A stretch of 64,000 nucleotides of DNA. Origin: Triplophysa rosa. Its lineage: Eukaryota; Chordata; Actinopteri; Cypriniformes; Nemacheilidae. Positions within the stretch are counted from its first letter, which is position 1, and each line of letters opens with the position of its first letter. Below, piece by piece: positions 1-12,006 of the stretch. Under the pieces are notes generated by a model. That model did not search any database. It was given only the letters and a program-made list of their open reading frames with translations, and was not told the DNA's origin. The stretch is taken from NCBI RefSeq assembly GCF_024868665.1, contig NC_079891.1, positions 31,000,598-31,064,597 on the forward strand, read 5' to 3'. The translations under genes and the position numbers were made by a program.

Positions 1-506
1 TTTTTGGGAGGATTTATTGACAGAAATGCAATATAATATACATAACTATGTCTCCAGAGGTGTATAAAAACCTTATATAAGGGGTGGAGTGAGCCGTTGG
101 TTGCAATTCGTAACCTCACCACTAGCATTTACTCTGGCAGTCAATGTTTTTGAATGTGCCAAATCTTTCTTAAGTTAAACAAGGAGAAAACTGAAGTCAT
201 TGCATTTGGAAATGAATGCAACGAATGCATACCTAGACTCTAGGGGTCATATAACTAAAAATCAAGCCAAGAATCTTGGTGTGATTCTGGATTCAGACCT
301 TCATTTCAGTGGTCATGTTAAAGCTGTAACTAAATCAGCATACTATCATCTCAAAAACATTGCAAGAATTAGATGGTTTGTTTCCAGTCAAGACTTGGAG
401 ACACTTGTTCATGCCTTTATTACCAGCACTGGACTCGACATAGAGGACTAAGCCTTGATCTTATTTTATAACTTACTGATTAGTTAAATTTTGAGTTATA
501 GGCTAA

Positions 507-1522
507 CGCCTATTTCACACATACTCCGTGTGCAGTGCATATTTTTTTACGTGCCCATGTTAACGGATTAGATCATTCACACAGCATGCAGATGCGTCAG
601 TGCAACGATCGTTTACGCATTGAGTTTATTTTTGCTGTACAGCACGGGACTCATTTAAAGCGATAGCACACATATATCATGCTCAAAATGAACACTAATT
701 GACGCAAAAATGCAGTAATTTCACCATAAATGCATATAAATTCAGTTTTTTATTTATGTTATTTGTTTAATTAAGCAATAAAAGCTGATTAAAATGTTGT
801 GTAGTACAAATATTCTACAGTGTTCATATTGCGTGAGGAAGGTGCTTCTATGCAGACAAGCAGGTGGTCCAGAAAGTACAAGACGGCAGCGCGATGGATG
901 ACTCGGCTAATTATTGAGGTAGATCAATATAAAGTGATTTATGACCCCCAGGACTGTTTTTATAAAGACCTGAATGCTAAAGAAAAGGCATGGGAGGCAG
1001 TTTCATCGGCCACTGGAAGAGATGGAAAGTCTTTTAATAGGCTAGGCTATTATAACTTCACGTAAGCATCAAGTGTTTTGAAGTACCATCCTAACGTCAA
1101 AGCTTCAGATAAAATATCATTTAAATAGTACGTTCTTTTCAGCTATTGTGTTTAGTCCTGAAAAGGTTTATAATTTTATTGCGGTGTTGTCCTACACTTA
1201 CTTCAAAGTCATGTTTTTTAATCTGGATACACCATGGACGTTTACGGTGGATGCTGTTACATATATCTATCAACCACTCACACTAACTATGAAACAGAAA
1301 ATTACAATGATGTAAATAGCGTTTCATAAACCTGTTTCGATTATTCATCCAAATATTGGGAAATACACATTGTTGACTAAATCACACAGAAGACGTGGAC
1401 CGCAAGCGCGCTACAAATGTAGTATGTGTGAAAGCACAATGGCGCATGGCGGATCCGTATTGCATACGTGTTGCTCTACGCACCGCACACACACTGCACA
1501 CGGAGTATGTGTGAATCGGGCG
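507..1522. mobile_element. PIF/Harbinger non-autonomous element with TAA target duplication
   Basis: The ends are imperfect inverted repeats sharing TTCACACATACTCCGTGTGC and opening with CGCC at the left and the complement of GGGCG at the right. The flanking TAA at 504-506 and TAA at 1523-1525 is the trinucleotide duplication expected of PIF/Harbinger. Inside, at 820-1065, is a plus-strand frame resembling a MADF (Myb/SANT-like) domain, the accessory protein type that such elements carry. No transposase is seen, so the copy depends on an autonomous partner. Confidence 0.8.
820..1065 (+). pseudogene. MADF-domain fragment inside the Harbinger element
   Basis: The 81-codon frame contains a stretch reading LIIEVDQYKVIYDPQDCFYK followed by LNAKEKAWEAVSSATG. 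This has the hydrophobic and tryptophan spacing of a MADF DNA-binding domain: a leading helix, then an aspartate/tyrosine-rich turn, then KAWxxV. It ends shortly after the domain, so it lacks the C-terminal half of a Harbinger MADF protein. The first codon is probably not a genuine start. It is a remnant of the transposon's second protein rather than a host gene; a domesticated use cannot be judged from sequence alone. Confidence 0.6.
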
Positions 1523-1986
1523 TAATAGTTTTTATGGTATCATACCCTTATTTATTAAGACTACATAGGTAAAAAAAATTATAACTAGATATTATTTAAG
1601 ACTTGTAAATTGAAAAATTGCAATGGTCTTCTCACCGGCCTTCCCAGGAAGACCATTAGACAGCAGCAGCTCATACAGAACGCTGCTGCCAGGATTCTGA
1701 ATAGAACCAGAAAATCTGAGCATATCACACCAGTCCTCAGGTCCTTACACTGGCTTCCAGTTACTTAGGATTGATTTTAAAGTACTATTACTCGTTTATA
1801 AACCACTAAATGGCCTAGGACAGAAATGCATTGCAGATGTGCTCACTAAATATTAACCTAACAGACCACTTAGATCACTAGGATCAAGTCAGTTAGATAT
1901 ACCAAGGGTTCACTCTAAACAAGGGGAATCCGCTTTAAGCTTTTATGCCGCCTGTAGCTGGAATCAGCTTCCAGAAGAGATCAGAT

Positions 1987-2537
1987 TAGGGCTGTCACGA
2001 TTATGAAATTTGGCTGACGATTAATTGTCTACTAAATCATTGCGATTATGACGATTAATTGTTAATTGATAAATTGGGTCATATATTTAAGGTTTAGGCT
2101 TTTACCTGTCAATAATACAAACACCAAATACTTGTAAATTAAGTAAATTGATCAGGGGTGAATTGAAGCCACCATTAAAATACTATCAGTCATAGAAATG
2201 CTTCTAGTCTGTTTTTTCTCACTTGCAAGACTACAATAAAAGTTTACTTCTGTGTTAATGAGATTTTGGTAGACTGGTTTTCACAGTTTTCTGCAGGTTA
2301 TTTTTATGGTATATGCTTTAGTTTTTTTTTAAGTGATTGTGTTTTTGGTGGTACATTTTACAAGTATTACCATGCTTTAGTTACAATATATACACTAAAA
2401 TATGCAATATGCAGATGCACTACAGCTCCCCCTAGTGTCTTCTATAGAGATGTGCAATAATTGCGATGATCTGAAACCATCGCGATGAGGTCAAACAATC
2501 GCGATGAGACGATTATTCAATAATCGCGACAGCCCTA
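1987..2537. mobile_element. hAT MITE with perfect 8-bp target duplication
   Basis: The termini read TAGGGCTGTCACGATTA and, reverse-complemented at the right, TAGGGCTGTCGCGATTA. GATCAGAT flanks both sides (1979-1986 and 2538-2545), exactly the 8-bp duplication of hAT transposition. It lies within L2 sequence, so it is younger than the LINE. It has no coding capacity. Confidence 0.85.
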
Positions 2538-2815
2538 GATCAGATGTGCAAAAACATTAGCAACATATAAATCCAGACTCAAAACTCATGTTTAGCTGTG
2601 CATTTACTGAATGAGCACTGCGCTATGTTCGAACTGACTGCACTGTATTTCATGTATAATCATTTTATTCTTAAATCAATTTTTTTTAGCATTTTGAAAG
2701 TTTTTAAATTCCTTGTTTTTATTATTCTTAGATGATTATTTTAATTATTTATATGTAAAGCACTTTGAAGTACCATTGTGTATGAAATGTGCTACATAAA
2801 TAAACTTGCCTTGCC

Positions 2816-4018
2816 TAGATGCCCCTAAATTTCAAACACTGGACCTTTAAGATTAAAGACCCATTCACACCATCTGACAGCTACAATGATAATTATAAAA
2901 ATACCTATATTAATGTTCACACGAAAAGATGATAACATTGTTTATTCTAAGCTTATTCGCTGCAATTTCACACTTAATTTACACTATAAATTTTATTATT
3001 AGTTTAATTTGAATACAATTTTTACTTTAATTTGCTTTAAATTCGAATTAATGGATTATGACTGGCAGTCAATGTTTTATCTTTCATCAGCTGGAAAAAC
3101 GTGATTCCAACTATATCGCTCCTCTGTCATTATAGTTGCGGTGTGGACTAGTCTGCACTTCTTAAATTTACAATGTTTTTCAAAGCTCTCTTTATAGTAA
3201 TCGACACACTACAACCTCATTATGTGTTTCTACGATACAACTGTACACTACACTGTTTTTGAAAGCATTCACACCAATATTTCTCCTCAAGAAGAGATTT
3301 ACACAAAATAAAACGCCCAAGTCTTTGCAGAGTTCAGGCCCACTGAGTCAATCTCCGTGTTGAGTTCACGGCTTGCTCACACCCATCCTACCCACAAGTC
3401 TCTTGTTCAGAGGCAGCGCATGTCTTTGATACTCAACTATAAGGAATCTGTAGGCGTAGCATTCAATACAAAAGAAACCTGCCAGGCTGAAAGAACAAAA
3501 CAGAGAGCATGAGCAAGTGCCAAAGCTGGGATTTCTCTTATCTTACCCCAGCGCCCCCACCCTTTCACCAGTTTCCCTCCCCCACTGCAAACACCAGCAA
3601 ACCACTGAATCAGAAAACTTCCCCGATGTTTCCACCAGAGCAGCTGTCTTATGGATTTCCTCTCAGAATGCGGAACTACCTAATGTACGGAACTACCTAA
3701 TGTATGAAAAACTGAAGATACCCATATTTGGCTGTTAGCGATGTAGGGATCTGGGGTGGTTTAGAAGTGATGGTGGGGGAGTGTGGGGTCCTGACTCCCC
3801 TTGGAGATTTTCTTAAACCTATTACATCAGCATTTTTTCTGCTTCATAGATTCAGAGGCCTGTGCTTTTGTGAAGCCAGAAAACGACCTAAATTGACACT
3901 CGTTTGGTTGCGGTCGGCGGCTGGTAGTTGAACCATGGCCCTTCTTTTTCGACGGGCCATGCAATACCACATGTTTTTGGGTTTTGAGTCTCTGTAGAGC
4001 AAGGTGCGAATTAAAATC
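2816..4018. other. Unassigned, with a possible degenerate MITE
   Basis: About 2862-3165 has weakly inverted ends (TTCACACCATCTGACAG on the left, a similar reverse complement near 3110-3160), suggesting an old MITE. The rest has no recognisable gene. Overlapping short frames on both strands at 3500-4035 match no family and have no supporting splice structure. Confidence 0.4.
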
Positions 4019-4291
4019 TTAAAGGCATAGTTCACCCCAAAATTAAAATTCTGTCATCATTTACTCACCCTCATGTCATTCCAAACCTGTATGACTTTGT
4101 TCTGTAGAACACAGAAGATATTTTGAAGAACAATGGTAACCAAACAACTTTAACCCCAACTGACTTCCATTATATGGAGAAAACCACTGAAACATTTCTC
4201 AAAATATCTTCTTTTGTGTTCCACAGAAGAAAGAGTCACATGAGGGTCAATACATGACCATTTTTAATTTTTGGGTGAACTATGCCTTTAA
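4019..4291. mobile_element. TTAA-bounded foldback MITE
   Basis: It begins TTAAAGGCATAGTTCACC and ends GGTGAACTATGCCTTTAA, so the terminal inverted repeats are near perfect and the copy is delimited by TTAA (4019-4022, 4288-4291). The interior has the familiar fish motif of TCATTTACTCACCCTCATG with internal complementarity. TTAA targets are used by Kolobok and piggyBac superfamilies; which one applies cannot be decided here. Truncated relatives occur at 5585-5790 and 29650-29895. Confidence 0.7.
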
Positions 4292-4865
4292 GGGGAATTG
4301 TCGCAGGTCTAATTCACCCGTTTTGAGCAATTCGTGCAAAAACAGAACATGAATGAAAACATAAATGAATCAAACTTTGTTTTGCTTTTACAGAACTTAC
4401 AAAAAGGGTCACATGACAAATTTATTATGCATTTTTATGAGGCCAAAATTTTTGTGCAGAATGTTTAACAAATTTATTTTATTTGCTTTAGTAGTATAGT
4501 TGGAAGTTAATGTGCTAGTAAAAATATAAAAATAGAGCTTATTCTAAAATATATTACTTTATTAAAAATAGTACTTAAATTTAAGTAGTCCTGAAAACAA
4601 AAGTACTGGTAAGATGGTTTATTAACGCAGTACATTATACCCTATTTTTTCCCTGTATGTATACTGTATACTATAGTTTACTAAAGTATTTTTTCATGTG
4701 GGCAAATATATTACTGCAAAAGACGGAAAACACAGAATCCAGAAGAATAAATAAGGAAAAAACGCAAATTGGGAAAAAAAATAGAATTTGGAAAAAATAA
4801 AATGGATTTCATAGGTGTTCATACGATTTTGCGTGACATTAGGGTGAATAAATGATGAAAGAGTT
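4195..4865 (+). repeat. Inverted duplication, arm A
   Basis: This segment recurs in reverse complement at 11358-12006. It holds the right half of the TTAA MITE plus roughly 570 bases of AT-rich sequence. In the stretches I compared the arms differ by few substitutions, and arm B lacks about 25 bases next to the MITE end. A second GGTGAAC...CCTTTAA terminus follows at 4877-4893, so the unit may itself be a larger element. Confidence 0.75.
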
Positions 4866-4984
4866 TTTGTTTTCGGGTGAACTGTCCCTTTAACTTGAGT
4901 TCCAAAAGTTACAATATGTTTCACATTGTATCAATTTCCCTATTATGGGAAAACGTTTTCTTGTTTTTAATGGTATTTAAATAA

Positions 4985-5420
4985 ATCCCCAGAACAAACC
5001 CTACGCAAGTGAAAGAGACATGAATTCAAACAAACACCTAAACCTCTGTTCTCCATGTGCCAAAAAATCCCGGCCATCTATTCCATCCCTGCTGCAGCTG
5101 CCCGGGCGGTCAGCCTCTGCTATCAGTCTTAAGCAGCATTATGGAAACATTGTTAAGGAATGGGATGAATGGTATGGCTTTGATCTCTGGCCGTTGACCT
5201 GGCAGGCCCTGGTCCCTCCTCTGTGTATGCGGCGGCCCACATCAAAACCCTTTGCCGGTGGAGATCAGCTGCGCAGCCAGACCTAATCCCTGCACGAATT
5301 TAATCAGCCATCTCAACGACTCGCATTACGCTTTTTAATTAGGAGAGAGTCATTCCATCGGCATCACACCCGGCCTGACTGCTCGCACTGTGTGGACCTC
5401 TCAGTCCCAGTGAACTGATG
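4985..5420. promoter_or_regulatory. Candidate intronic regulatory island with TCF/LEF motif
   Basis: A unique-looking GC-moderate stretch in otherwise AT-rich intron. It contains CTTTGATCT at 5178-5186, an exact TCF/LEF core, and AATTTAATCAGCC and TTTTTAATTAGG homeobox-type cores near 5299-5343. An 88-codon plus-strand frame crosses it but resembles no protein family. A conserved non-coding element is an inference; only cross-species alignment could show it. Confidence 0.3.
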
Positions 5421-5584
5421 TCTAATATAAGATTTCACCTTAGGGCGACTATAAATATTTCTTCTTTGACTCATTTTTTAAGAGACTCCTACTTCTTTAT
5501 AGAAAAGGTCAAGATGCAAACATCATACAAAGGTTGTAAAGGTAAGACACAGTCTCTTGCAGTCAGTTAGATTTTTTGTGAAAT

Positions 5585-5790
5585 TCCTAAAAATAAAAAT
5601 TCAGTTGTCTTCTGTGGAACATGAAAGAAGATATTTTGAGAAATGTCCCTGTGGTTTTGTGTCCATACAATGGAAGTCAATGGGGGCCAATGTTGTTTGG
5701 TTACCAACATTCTTCAAAATATCATCTTTTGTGTTCTGCTGAAGAAAGTTTGGAATGACACGAGGATGAGTAAATGATGAAAGAATCTTC
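5585..5790. repeat. Truncated copy of the TTAA MITE interior
   Basis: It carries the same interior blocks as 4019-4291 (TCTTCTGTGGAACATGAAAG, AATGGAAGTCAATGGGG, TGAGTAAATGATGAAAGA), but the TTAAAGG termini are missing. Confidence 0.6.
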
Positions 5791-5799
5791 ATTTATTAC

Positions 5800-7007
5800 C
5801 AATACAAATTCTTGACAAAGAATTAATTTAATATCTTCATCACTACTCCCACAGAATAGCAAAAACGCTCCATCTTCATCGTTTGGACAAACAGACTTTT
5901 ATAATAAGATAATAAGACTTTACATATGATTCTGGTGGCTTCTTGAACTATTATAGAGAGTTCTGCGTCTCTTTTCGTGCCGCCTTCCACCCTTGGAACA
6001 AAGCTTTAGCGGCAGCTATTTGCAGCAACAGGCATCTGTTCCAACACAAGCCTCTATTCACAGGGCCAGCATCCATCAAAGAACTCAAAGGGGGAGTCCC
6101 ATCCTGTCCTACCCATCCAGCACTACAGCAAAAAAATACATATATCAAAGGCCTCTACAACACCCGAGGCCAGTCATTTCAGTGGACGCCGGATGAAGTA
6201 GCCAGTGCCAAAGTGACCATATCAAAAGCCCCTGGGGCCCTTAGCCGCCCCCTACAGTGATCAAACGGGGACGATCCCCAGAGAGTGTGGGACCTATGAC
6301 GAGTGAAAGAAGGACACTGATAGAGAGACCAGCAGTGAGAGAAAGAGAGAGAGAAACACAGAAAACAAATGAGGCACTGGGACGAGAAACAGACCCAAGG
6401 CAAACAGCGAGGGGTAGAACACAAAGACAGCGGTTGCCTGGGAGAGAAGAGCTTGCAGCCGAAACTATGTCTGCCGCTGGGCAGACCCCAGTGAGGTGAG
6501 CCCTTACTGAGCCCTGGAGGTCGCAAAGAACAAAAGAGCAAAAACATTGCAAAAACAGCTGGACCATAAATGAATAAGGAGAAAGACATGAAAAGAAAGA
6601 TCAAAAAGGTGAGGGAGAGGAGCGAGCGAGAGGGAAAGGATGGAAATAAAGGGAGGAAATAGTTTATGAAACGGATGAAAGGACAAGTGCGTCATTTCTG
6701 CACCACAAGCGTCACTAAACAAAACTGCGAAAATGATGTTTCTAAACAACTGGCAAACACTTGTGCATCTGCCAACAAACAAGCTGCAATTCCAGTTGGC
6801 ACCACTAGGAGCTGAAAAATTTAAAACTTCACAAAAATAAAATCAATGCAAAGAAACTCCAAGCAGATTTTATACTATAAGAGCATTAATAAATAAGAGA
6901 AGTAATAAATAAATATTGACAAACCAATAGAATAAATTTAACGGTAAAATTGAGTAAACGACAACAGTATCTACATAAGGCAGTTGAAAGATAAAGGCTT
7001 TTAAATA
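5800..7007. other. Unassigned intronic stretch, partly purine-rich
   Basis: About 5940-6660 is richer in G and C, and its plus strand is strongly purine-biased from 6290 to 6660 (GAGAGA runs). The bias creates overlapping open frames of 80-141 codons on both strands, including 6179-6604 on the minus strand. None shows domain structure, so I treat them as composition artefacts. No RNA gene seen. Confidence 0.4.
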
Positions 7008-7716
7008 TTTATATTTATGCATTTGGCAGACACTTTTATCCAAAGCGATCTACATTGCATTGTACTACACATTTGTCTTTTTAAAGTATGTGCAGTCTTA
7101 GGGTTGGGAATCGAAAATCAATTCCAATTTGGAATCCGAATCGAAAGGAATAGGAATCGGATACTTGAGATTAAAATTTGAATTCCTCTTATCAATTCCT
7201 GTGTGCATATTTTCAGAAAAGTACATGCGTTGCATGATCTGCTGATATCTCAATAAAAGCCCTTATGAAAATTATCGATATTTTTTACTATAGTAAGCAT
7301 AGTTTAGCTATAGAATTTGTATTAAAGCACAGGAATCACAAATTAACCATAGTTGCATTATAGTAGCTGCAGTTTAACCATGATGTAGTTCAACTATGAT
7401 AATACAAATTGTAATAAATCAGAAAAGGTGTGTTTCTATGTTTAAATATACACAAAACGGTGCTCATAAATATATATATATATTTTGCAAACAAGTCAAT
7501 AAGCAGGCTAAATGACCATACAGGTTGATATCTAAATGTTTTACTTCAACTGTGGAATCGAAACTGGGAATCGATAAGAATCGAAATCGATAAGCAGAAT
7601 CAGAATTGGAATCGATAAAATTGAAACGATTCCCAACCCTATGCAATCCCTGGGATTGAACCCATGACCTTGGCGTTGCTAGCGCCATGCTCTAACCATT
7701 GAGCCACAGGAAAGCT
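7008..7716 (-). repeat. tRNA-derived SINE split by a hAT MITE
   Basis: On the minus strand the head reads like a degenerate tRNA: an A-box-like TGGTTAGAGCATGGCGC (near 7683-7700) and a B-box-like GGGTTCAATCCC (near 7651-7662). The tail half, GCATTTGGCAGACACTTTTATCC, lies at 7019-7041. The insertion at 7099-7641 separates the halves. Related copies are at 44605-44754 and 46145-46253. Confidence 0.7.
7099..7641. mobile_element. hAT MITE (TAGGGTTGGGAATCG family)
   Basis: The left end reads TAGGGTTGGGAATCG and the right end is its exact reverse complement. The flanking octamers TGCAGTCT (7091-7098) and TGCAATCC (7642-7649) agree at six of eight positions, an aged target duplication. Further AATCG-rich subterminal repeats follow on both sides. 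It has no coding content and sits inside a SINE. Confidence 0.75.
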
Positions 7717-9239
7717 TTTATAAAATGCATGTAAAACAATGAACAAAACTAGCAACGTAACCAATAATATTTAAAACATTTCTCATTTTCTTTTCATTCG
7801 TGCTGATGATGAAGGGAAACATTCGCAACAAGACAACATGGCGGCAGTTTGAGCTACACTGCGAATTGAAAATGAATGTAGCGGAGCTCAGCTACATGTT
7901 CATCTAGTTTTTCTGGTGAGGAAAGTAAACTCCCCTGATTGGAAGTAGAAGCCACAATAAACACACTCACAAACACACTTCGAGCTAAGAGAGCATAGCT
8001 TAGCACAACAACTCCATGCAAAAGTATGAATGGACCAGAAAGTCAACATAAACCACTACGGTTTCTTCAAAAAACAGGCCTATTGTTCTTGAGAACTGCA
8101 GAAGGTCTTCTGGGGCTAGCTGTATACTGGAAATGGTTGCTTGACTGAATTCTACCCAACGTTTGTGTAACAGCAATGAGAGCGGGCTACACAAACAACG
8201 CTTTGTTAGGTTCCAGAAACTACAGAACCCTCTGCCAAAGGTAAGCCAAGTATTTCTGCTTGGCAAACACACAGAGCACAGAGAGGTCTGAGACGACGGA
8301 GAGCTTCAAACGCTCAGGAGTTAAACATCAATCGTGTCAACAATGCTCACATACATACAAGCTCGCCAAACACCGGAAGGGCCGTTTTCTAGAGGTGAGC
8401 TAATGGTCAACTACCACTAATGGTGATATTGCTGGAAAATGGGCTTCTTAACTTTAAGCCAATTCACTCGTTGTAATGAGCAACTCAGTCTCTTAATTTT
8501 AAAGCTGTGTGAGGTATGTTTCAGGTAATTATGTTCAATTTGTTAACAGTTCACTCTTTTGAACTCGTTCTTTACAATGAGTCAGTCAAACCGGCAGAAT
8601 GTTTGAAAGTCACAGACTTTGACAGTAAAACCAAGTGGGTAAGACTGAAGCCATAAACATTTAATCCATAAATAATCTACATAATGATTTAAAACAAACA
8701 ATTTAACTGCAAAAATGAGCAGTTGTTTTCATTGCTTTTATTGCATTCTTACTCCAAAGTAAATGTATTTTGATTTAAGGATGAATACCATCAAAACTGG
8801 GGAAGTGATTATGCAATAATTCAAAACATGAACCTAAATTTCTATGCAATTACCTAATATTTCTTAAAGGTCCAGTGTATGAAATGCTCTTGATTTACAG
8901 ATTTCAAGATCATTATTTTTACTCGAAAACAAGACTAAAATTAGTCAGCAATGCATGGGAGCTCAGCAAGAGGTCAGAAAATGTTCAATACACATTGAAA
9001 CGCTATTCTTTCTTGTTCATGATCTTGACTGGATGGTTGAATTACAACAGCTATACAAATACTACCGCTTTACAGGCTCAATACAATGCTGAATAATTAA
9101 CAGAAAAACCACACGCAAGTTTTAACATATTTTACAATAAATAGGTGAAAAAAAACATTATATCGACTTCAATTACATAACACCATTTACTATGAATATC
9201 AAATTATTCAAAATAGTTTATCAAAATAGTTACAGTCCC
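7717..9239. other. Unassigned intronic sequence
   Basis: No gene, RNA or clear repeat boundary recognised. The minus-strand 90-codon frame at 8000-8272 and the plus-strand frame at 8875-9096 have no recognisable domain or splice context. Confidence 0.35.
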
Positions 9240-9520
9240 CGGTATCAATCCTCACCACTTTGCCATCATCTTATCAGAGCTCATCACCAGCATGCCGAGA
9301 GGGGCACATACCATTCGCCGGGCCCATCCTGTGAGCTCTCTCGCTGACAAGTGCGACCCTCGCAGCCGCTTTGATGGTACGGTGGCTCGCTCTGCAGCCG
9401 CCGATAGCATCAGAGCGAGCCTCTCTTGGGCCTGTGTGCCACACTATAATAACAAGAGGGCTGATAAGAGGAAACACAAGATGATGAGGAACACATCGGG
9501 TTGGATGCCAAGCTGACAAG
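9240..9520. other. GC-rich unique island in intron
   Basis: Locally GC-rich, single-copy-looking sequence in an AT-rich background, open in frames on both strands (9274-9558 minus, 9292-9516 plus) without recognisable protein similarity. It could be a conserved non-coding element or an old exon; nothing here decides between them. Confidence 0.25.
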
Positions 9521-10440
9521 ACAAGCAAAAACAAAGACTGGTTGACCAAGCAATACAATCATAAATACATTTGCTGACTTGTTTTAACCTGTGTTAGTTT
9601 TGTAGTTGGCCCAGAATTTCTGCATTCAGTTCATTAATCATTTAAAGGGATAGCCCACTAGGGTGACCACCACCACCTAACAAACCAAATGTGGGACAGG
9701 TAATCTGTTTGTGTGGACAATGTGGGACACCACTGAAAGGTAGCGTGAAACTGCGATATAATAACGGAATGAAACACACTTTTATATATTTGTTCTACCT
9801 TTTAGCTCGTAAAAATAATTTGTTGTTTAGTCCATTCCAACTACAACATAATTAAGGCATTGATCAAATCTTTAAATTTTGAGTAAAGATCAGCGGAGTC
9901 TTCATGTTGTACACTTTGAAGATCTTCTCAAAAAGAGAAAAGAATAAAAAAACAAACAGATAATGAAAAAGAGTTTCTCTTTTGAAATGTATTATTGTTA
10001 AATAATGCATTTCATTATTTGCAAATCATTTTTATTTTAATACGCTAACCACAACCTATAGGCTAAACACAGTTTCAAAGCCACACAGTTTACAATGTTT
10101 TAGTGAGTTTTATATCCGGCATGTTGACATGGGAGGATCGCCACCCGATCTACTGACAGACGCAGCCTCTTGATGACTGAAATCACTGCCGTCTTCTCAT
10201 ACATGGAATAAAAGTCAGGCTTTAAAACATTGTTGCGTTTGTATGAGCTCGTTGGACACTGGTGTGCACCGGACTGCTTTGACACAGCACTGTTAAACAA
10301 TGGCACAAACAAGCATCTCGTGTGCGTTTCGGGTAAAAGAACCCATTGGACCCATTCACTTCTATTGTATGGACACAAAACCAATTAAATCAGTGGGTAC
10401 CGCCGTGGTTCGCTTACGGGGCTGTACAGTGCGACATATA

Positions 10441-10660
10441 CAGGTACATCTCAAAAAATTAGAATATTGTGAAAAAAGTCAGTATTTTGTCAATAAAAGT
10501 GAAACCCATATATTATATAAATTCATTACACATAGTGAAATATTTCAAGCATTTATTTCTTGAAATTTTGATGATTGATGCTTATGGCTTACAGATAATG
10601 AAAACCTAAAATTCAGTGTCTCAGAAAATTTGAATATTACATAAGATCAATAAAAAATAG
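10441..10660. mobile_element. Tc1/mariner terminal-repeat fragment
   Basis: It starts CAGGTACATCTCAAAAAATT after a TA (10439-10440) and carries internal blocks such as TGAAACCCATATATTATATA and ATGATTGATGCTTATGGC, typical of fish Tc1/mariner non-autonomous ends. The opposite end reads CTCAGAAAATTTGAATATTA. No transposase. Confidence 0.6.
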
Positions 10661-11357
10661 AGATGCACCGATTGCAATTTTCTTTGCCGATTCCGATTTT
10701 ATTACAAGTGAAACCTGCCGATTCCGATTTTTGCCGATTCCGATTTTCTATACTATAATTGACAGTATACTGTATATAAAACCATATTAACTTTTCTTCA
10801 ATACACATTTTTTTTATTTTCATTGAATAAATGATTGAACTACAATTTCCCCAAATTTCCCTAAATGCAGTTCTCCAAGCTGCATTAAATTACAGAATCT
10901 TCTCTTTCCCAAACAACTCTTAAATTGAATAACTCTGTGACTGAAAAGAAGTACAAATAATAAAATATAACTAAACATGTCACTTAATTTACCTTTTTCA
11001 TTTTTGTACTCATCTCACAAAAGTCTAAGATAACAATAAAATACTTCAACTTTATTCTCGTCTGTTTCCGTTTATGAAACTAACATTGCTTTATTTCATT
11101 TTTTCTGAAATGTAAAATAAATTGTCTTTATCTTGTGTCTGTAGGATTAAAAGAAGTGGGTTGATTTTTGCTGCAACTTCAATAAAAAAGTTAAAAATCT
11201 TATGAGTTAATTCTACTCTAAAGATGTATATGTATTTGCAGTTTTTTGTGTTAGTAAAGAACTCAATCAGATATATATCACATATATTGGTTGATTTATT
11301 CATTTTTTTATATTTTGGATTTTTAAAAACAAGTAGAAGTCGTTTTTTTTCTGACTG
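10661..11357. other. hAT-like end repeat followed by unassigned sequence
   Basis: At 10661-10760 the sequence AGATGCACCGATTGC is followed by several GCCGATTCCGATTTT repeats, the subterminal pattern of a hAT family. I found no matching right end. The rest is AT-rich with no gene. Confidence 0.4.
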
Positions 11358-12006
11358 ACTCTTTCATCATTTATTCATCCTAATGTCACGCAAAATCGTA
11401 TGAACACCTATGAAATCCATTTTATTTTTTCCAAATTCTATTTTTTTTCCCAATTTGCGTTTTTCCTTATTTATTCTTCTGGATTCTGTGTTTTCCGTCT
11501 TTTGCAGTATATTTGCCCACATGAAAAAATACTTCAGTAAACTATAGTATACAGTATACATACAGGGAAAAAATAGGGTATAATGTACTGCGTTAATAAA
11601 CCATCTTACCAGTACTTTTGTTTTCAGGACTACTTAAATTTAAGTACTATTTTTAATAAAGTAATATATTTTAAAATAAGCTCTATTTTTATATTTTTAC
11701 TAGCACATTAACTTCCAACTATACTACTAAAGCAAATCAAATAAATTTGTTAAACATTCTGCACAAAAATTTTGGCCTCATAAAAAATGCATAATAAATT
11801 TGTCATGTGACCCTTTTTGTAAGTTCTGTAAAAGCAAAACAAAGTTTGATTCATTTATGTTTTCATTCATGTTCTGTTTTTGCACGAATTGCTCAAAACG
11901 GGTGAATTAGACCTGTGACAATTCCCCTTAAAGGCATAGTTCACCCCAAAAAAACCCTCATGTGACTCTTTCTTCTGTGGAACACAAAAGAAGATATTTT
12001 GAGAAA
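11358..12006 (-). repeat. Inverted duplication, arm B
   Basis: Reverse complement of 4195-4865. It includes the half-MITE terminus TTAAAGGCATAGTTCACCCC at 11928-11947 and is shorter than arm A by a deletion next to that terminus. Beyond 12006 the similarity stops at a different MITE-like element. Confidence 0.75.

Larger units (their letters stand above)
120..2815 (+). mobile_element. L2-type LINE, decayed, with nested insertions
   Basis: Reverse-transcriptase C-terminal coding remnants occur in three blocks: about 120-436 (NLGVILDSDL and SAYYHLKNIARI motifs), 1612-1986 (LLTGLPRKTIRQQQLIQNAA, then SEHITPVLRSLHW) and 2538-2815. The last holds the 3' end with a TGTAAAGCACTTTGAA-like tail and terminal TTGCC repeats. 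The blocks are in L2 order and orientation. Frameshifts are visible (for example near 170) and there is no intact ORF. A Harbinger element (507-1522) and a hAT MITE (1987-2537) interrupt it. About 150 bases around the Harbinger copy (437-503 and 1526-1611) do not look like L2 and may be another insertion. Confidence 0.8.

Noticed and set aside
6179..6604. 141-codon minus-strand open frame
   Set aside because: Lies over a purine-biased tract, overlaps other open frames, has no domain pattern or splice context.
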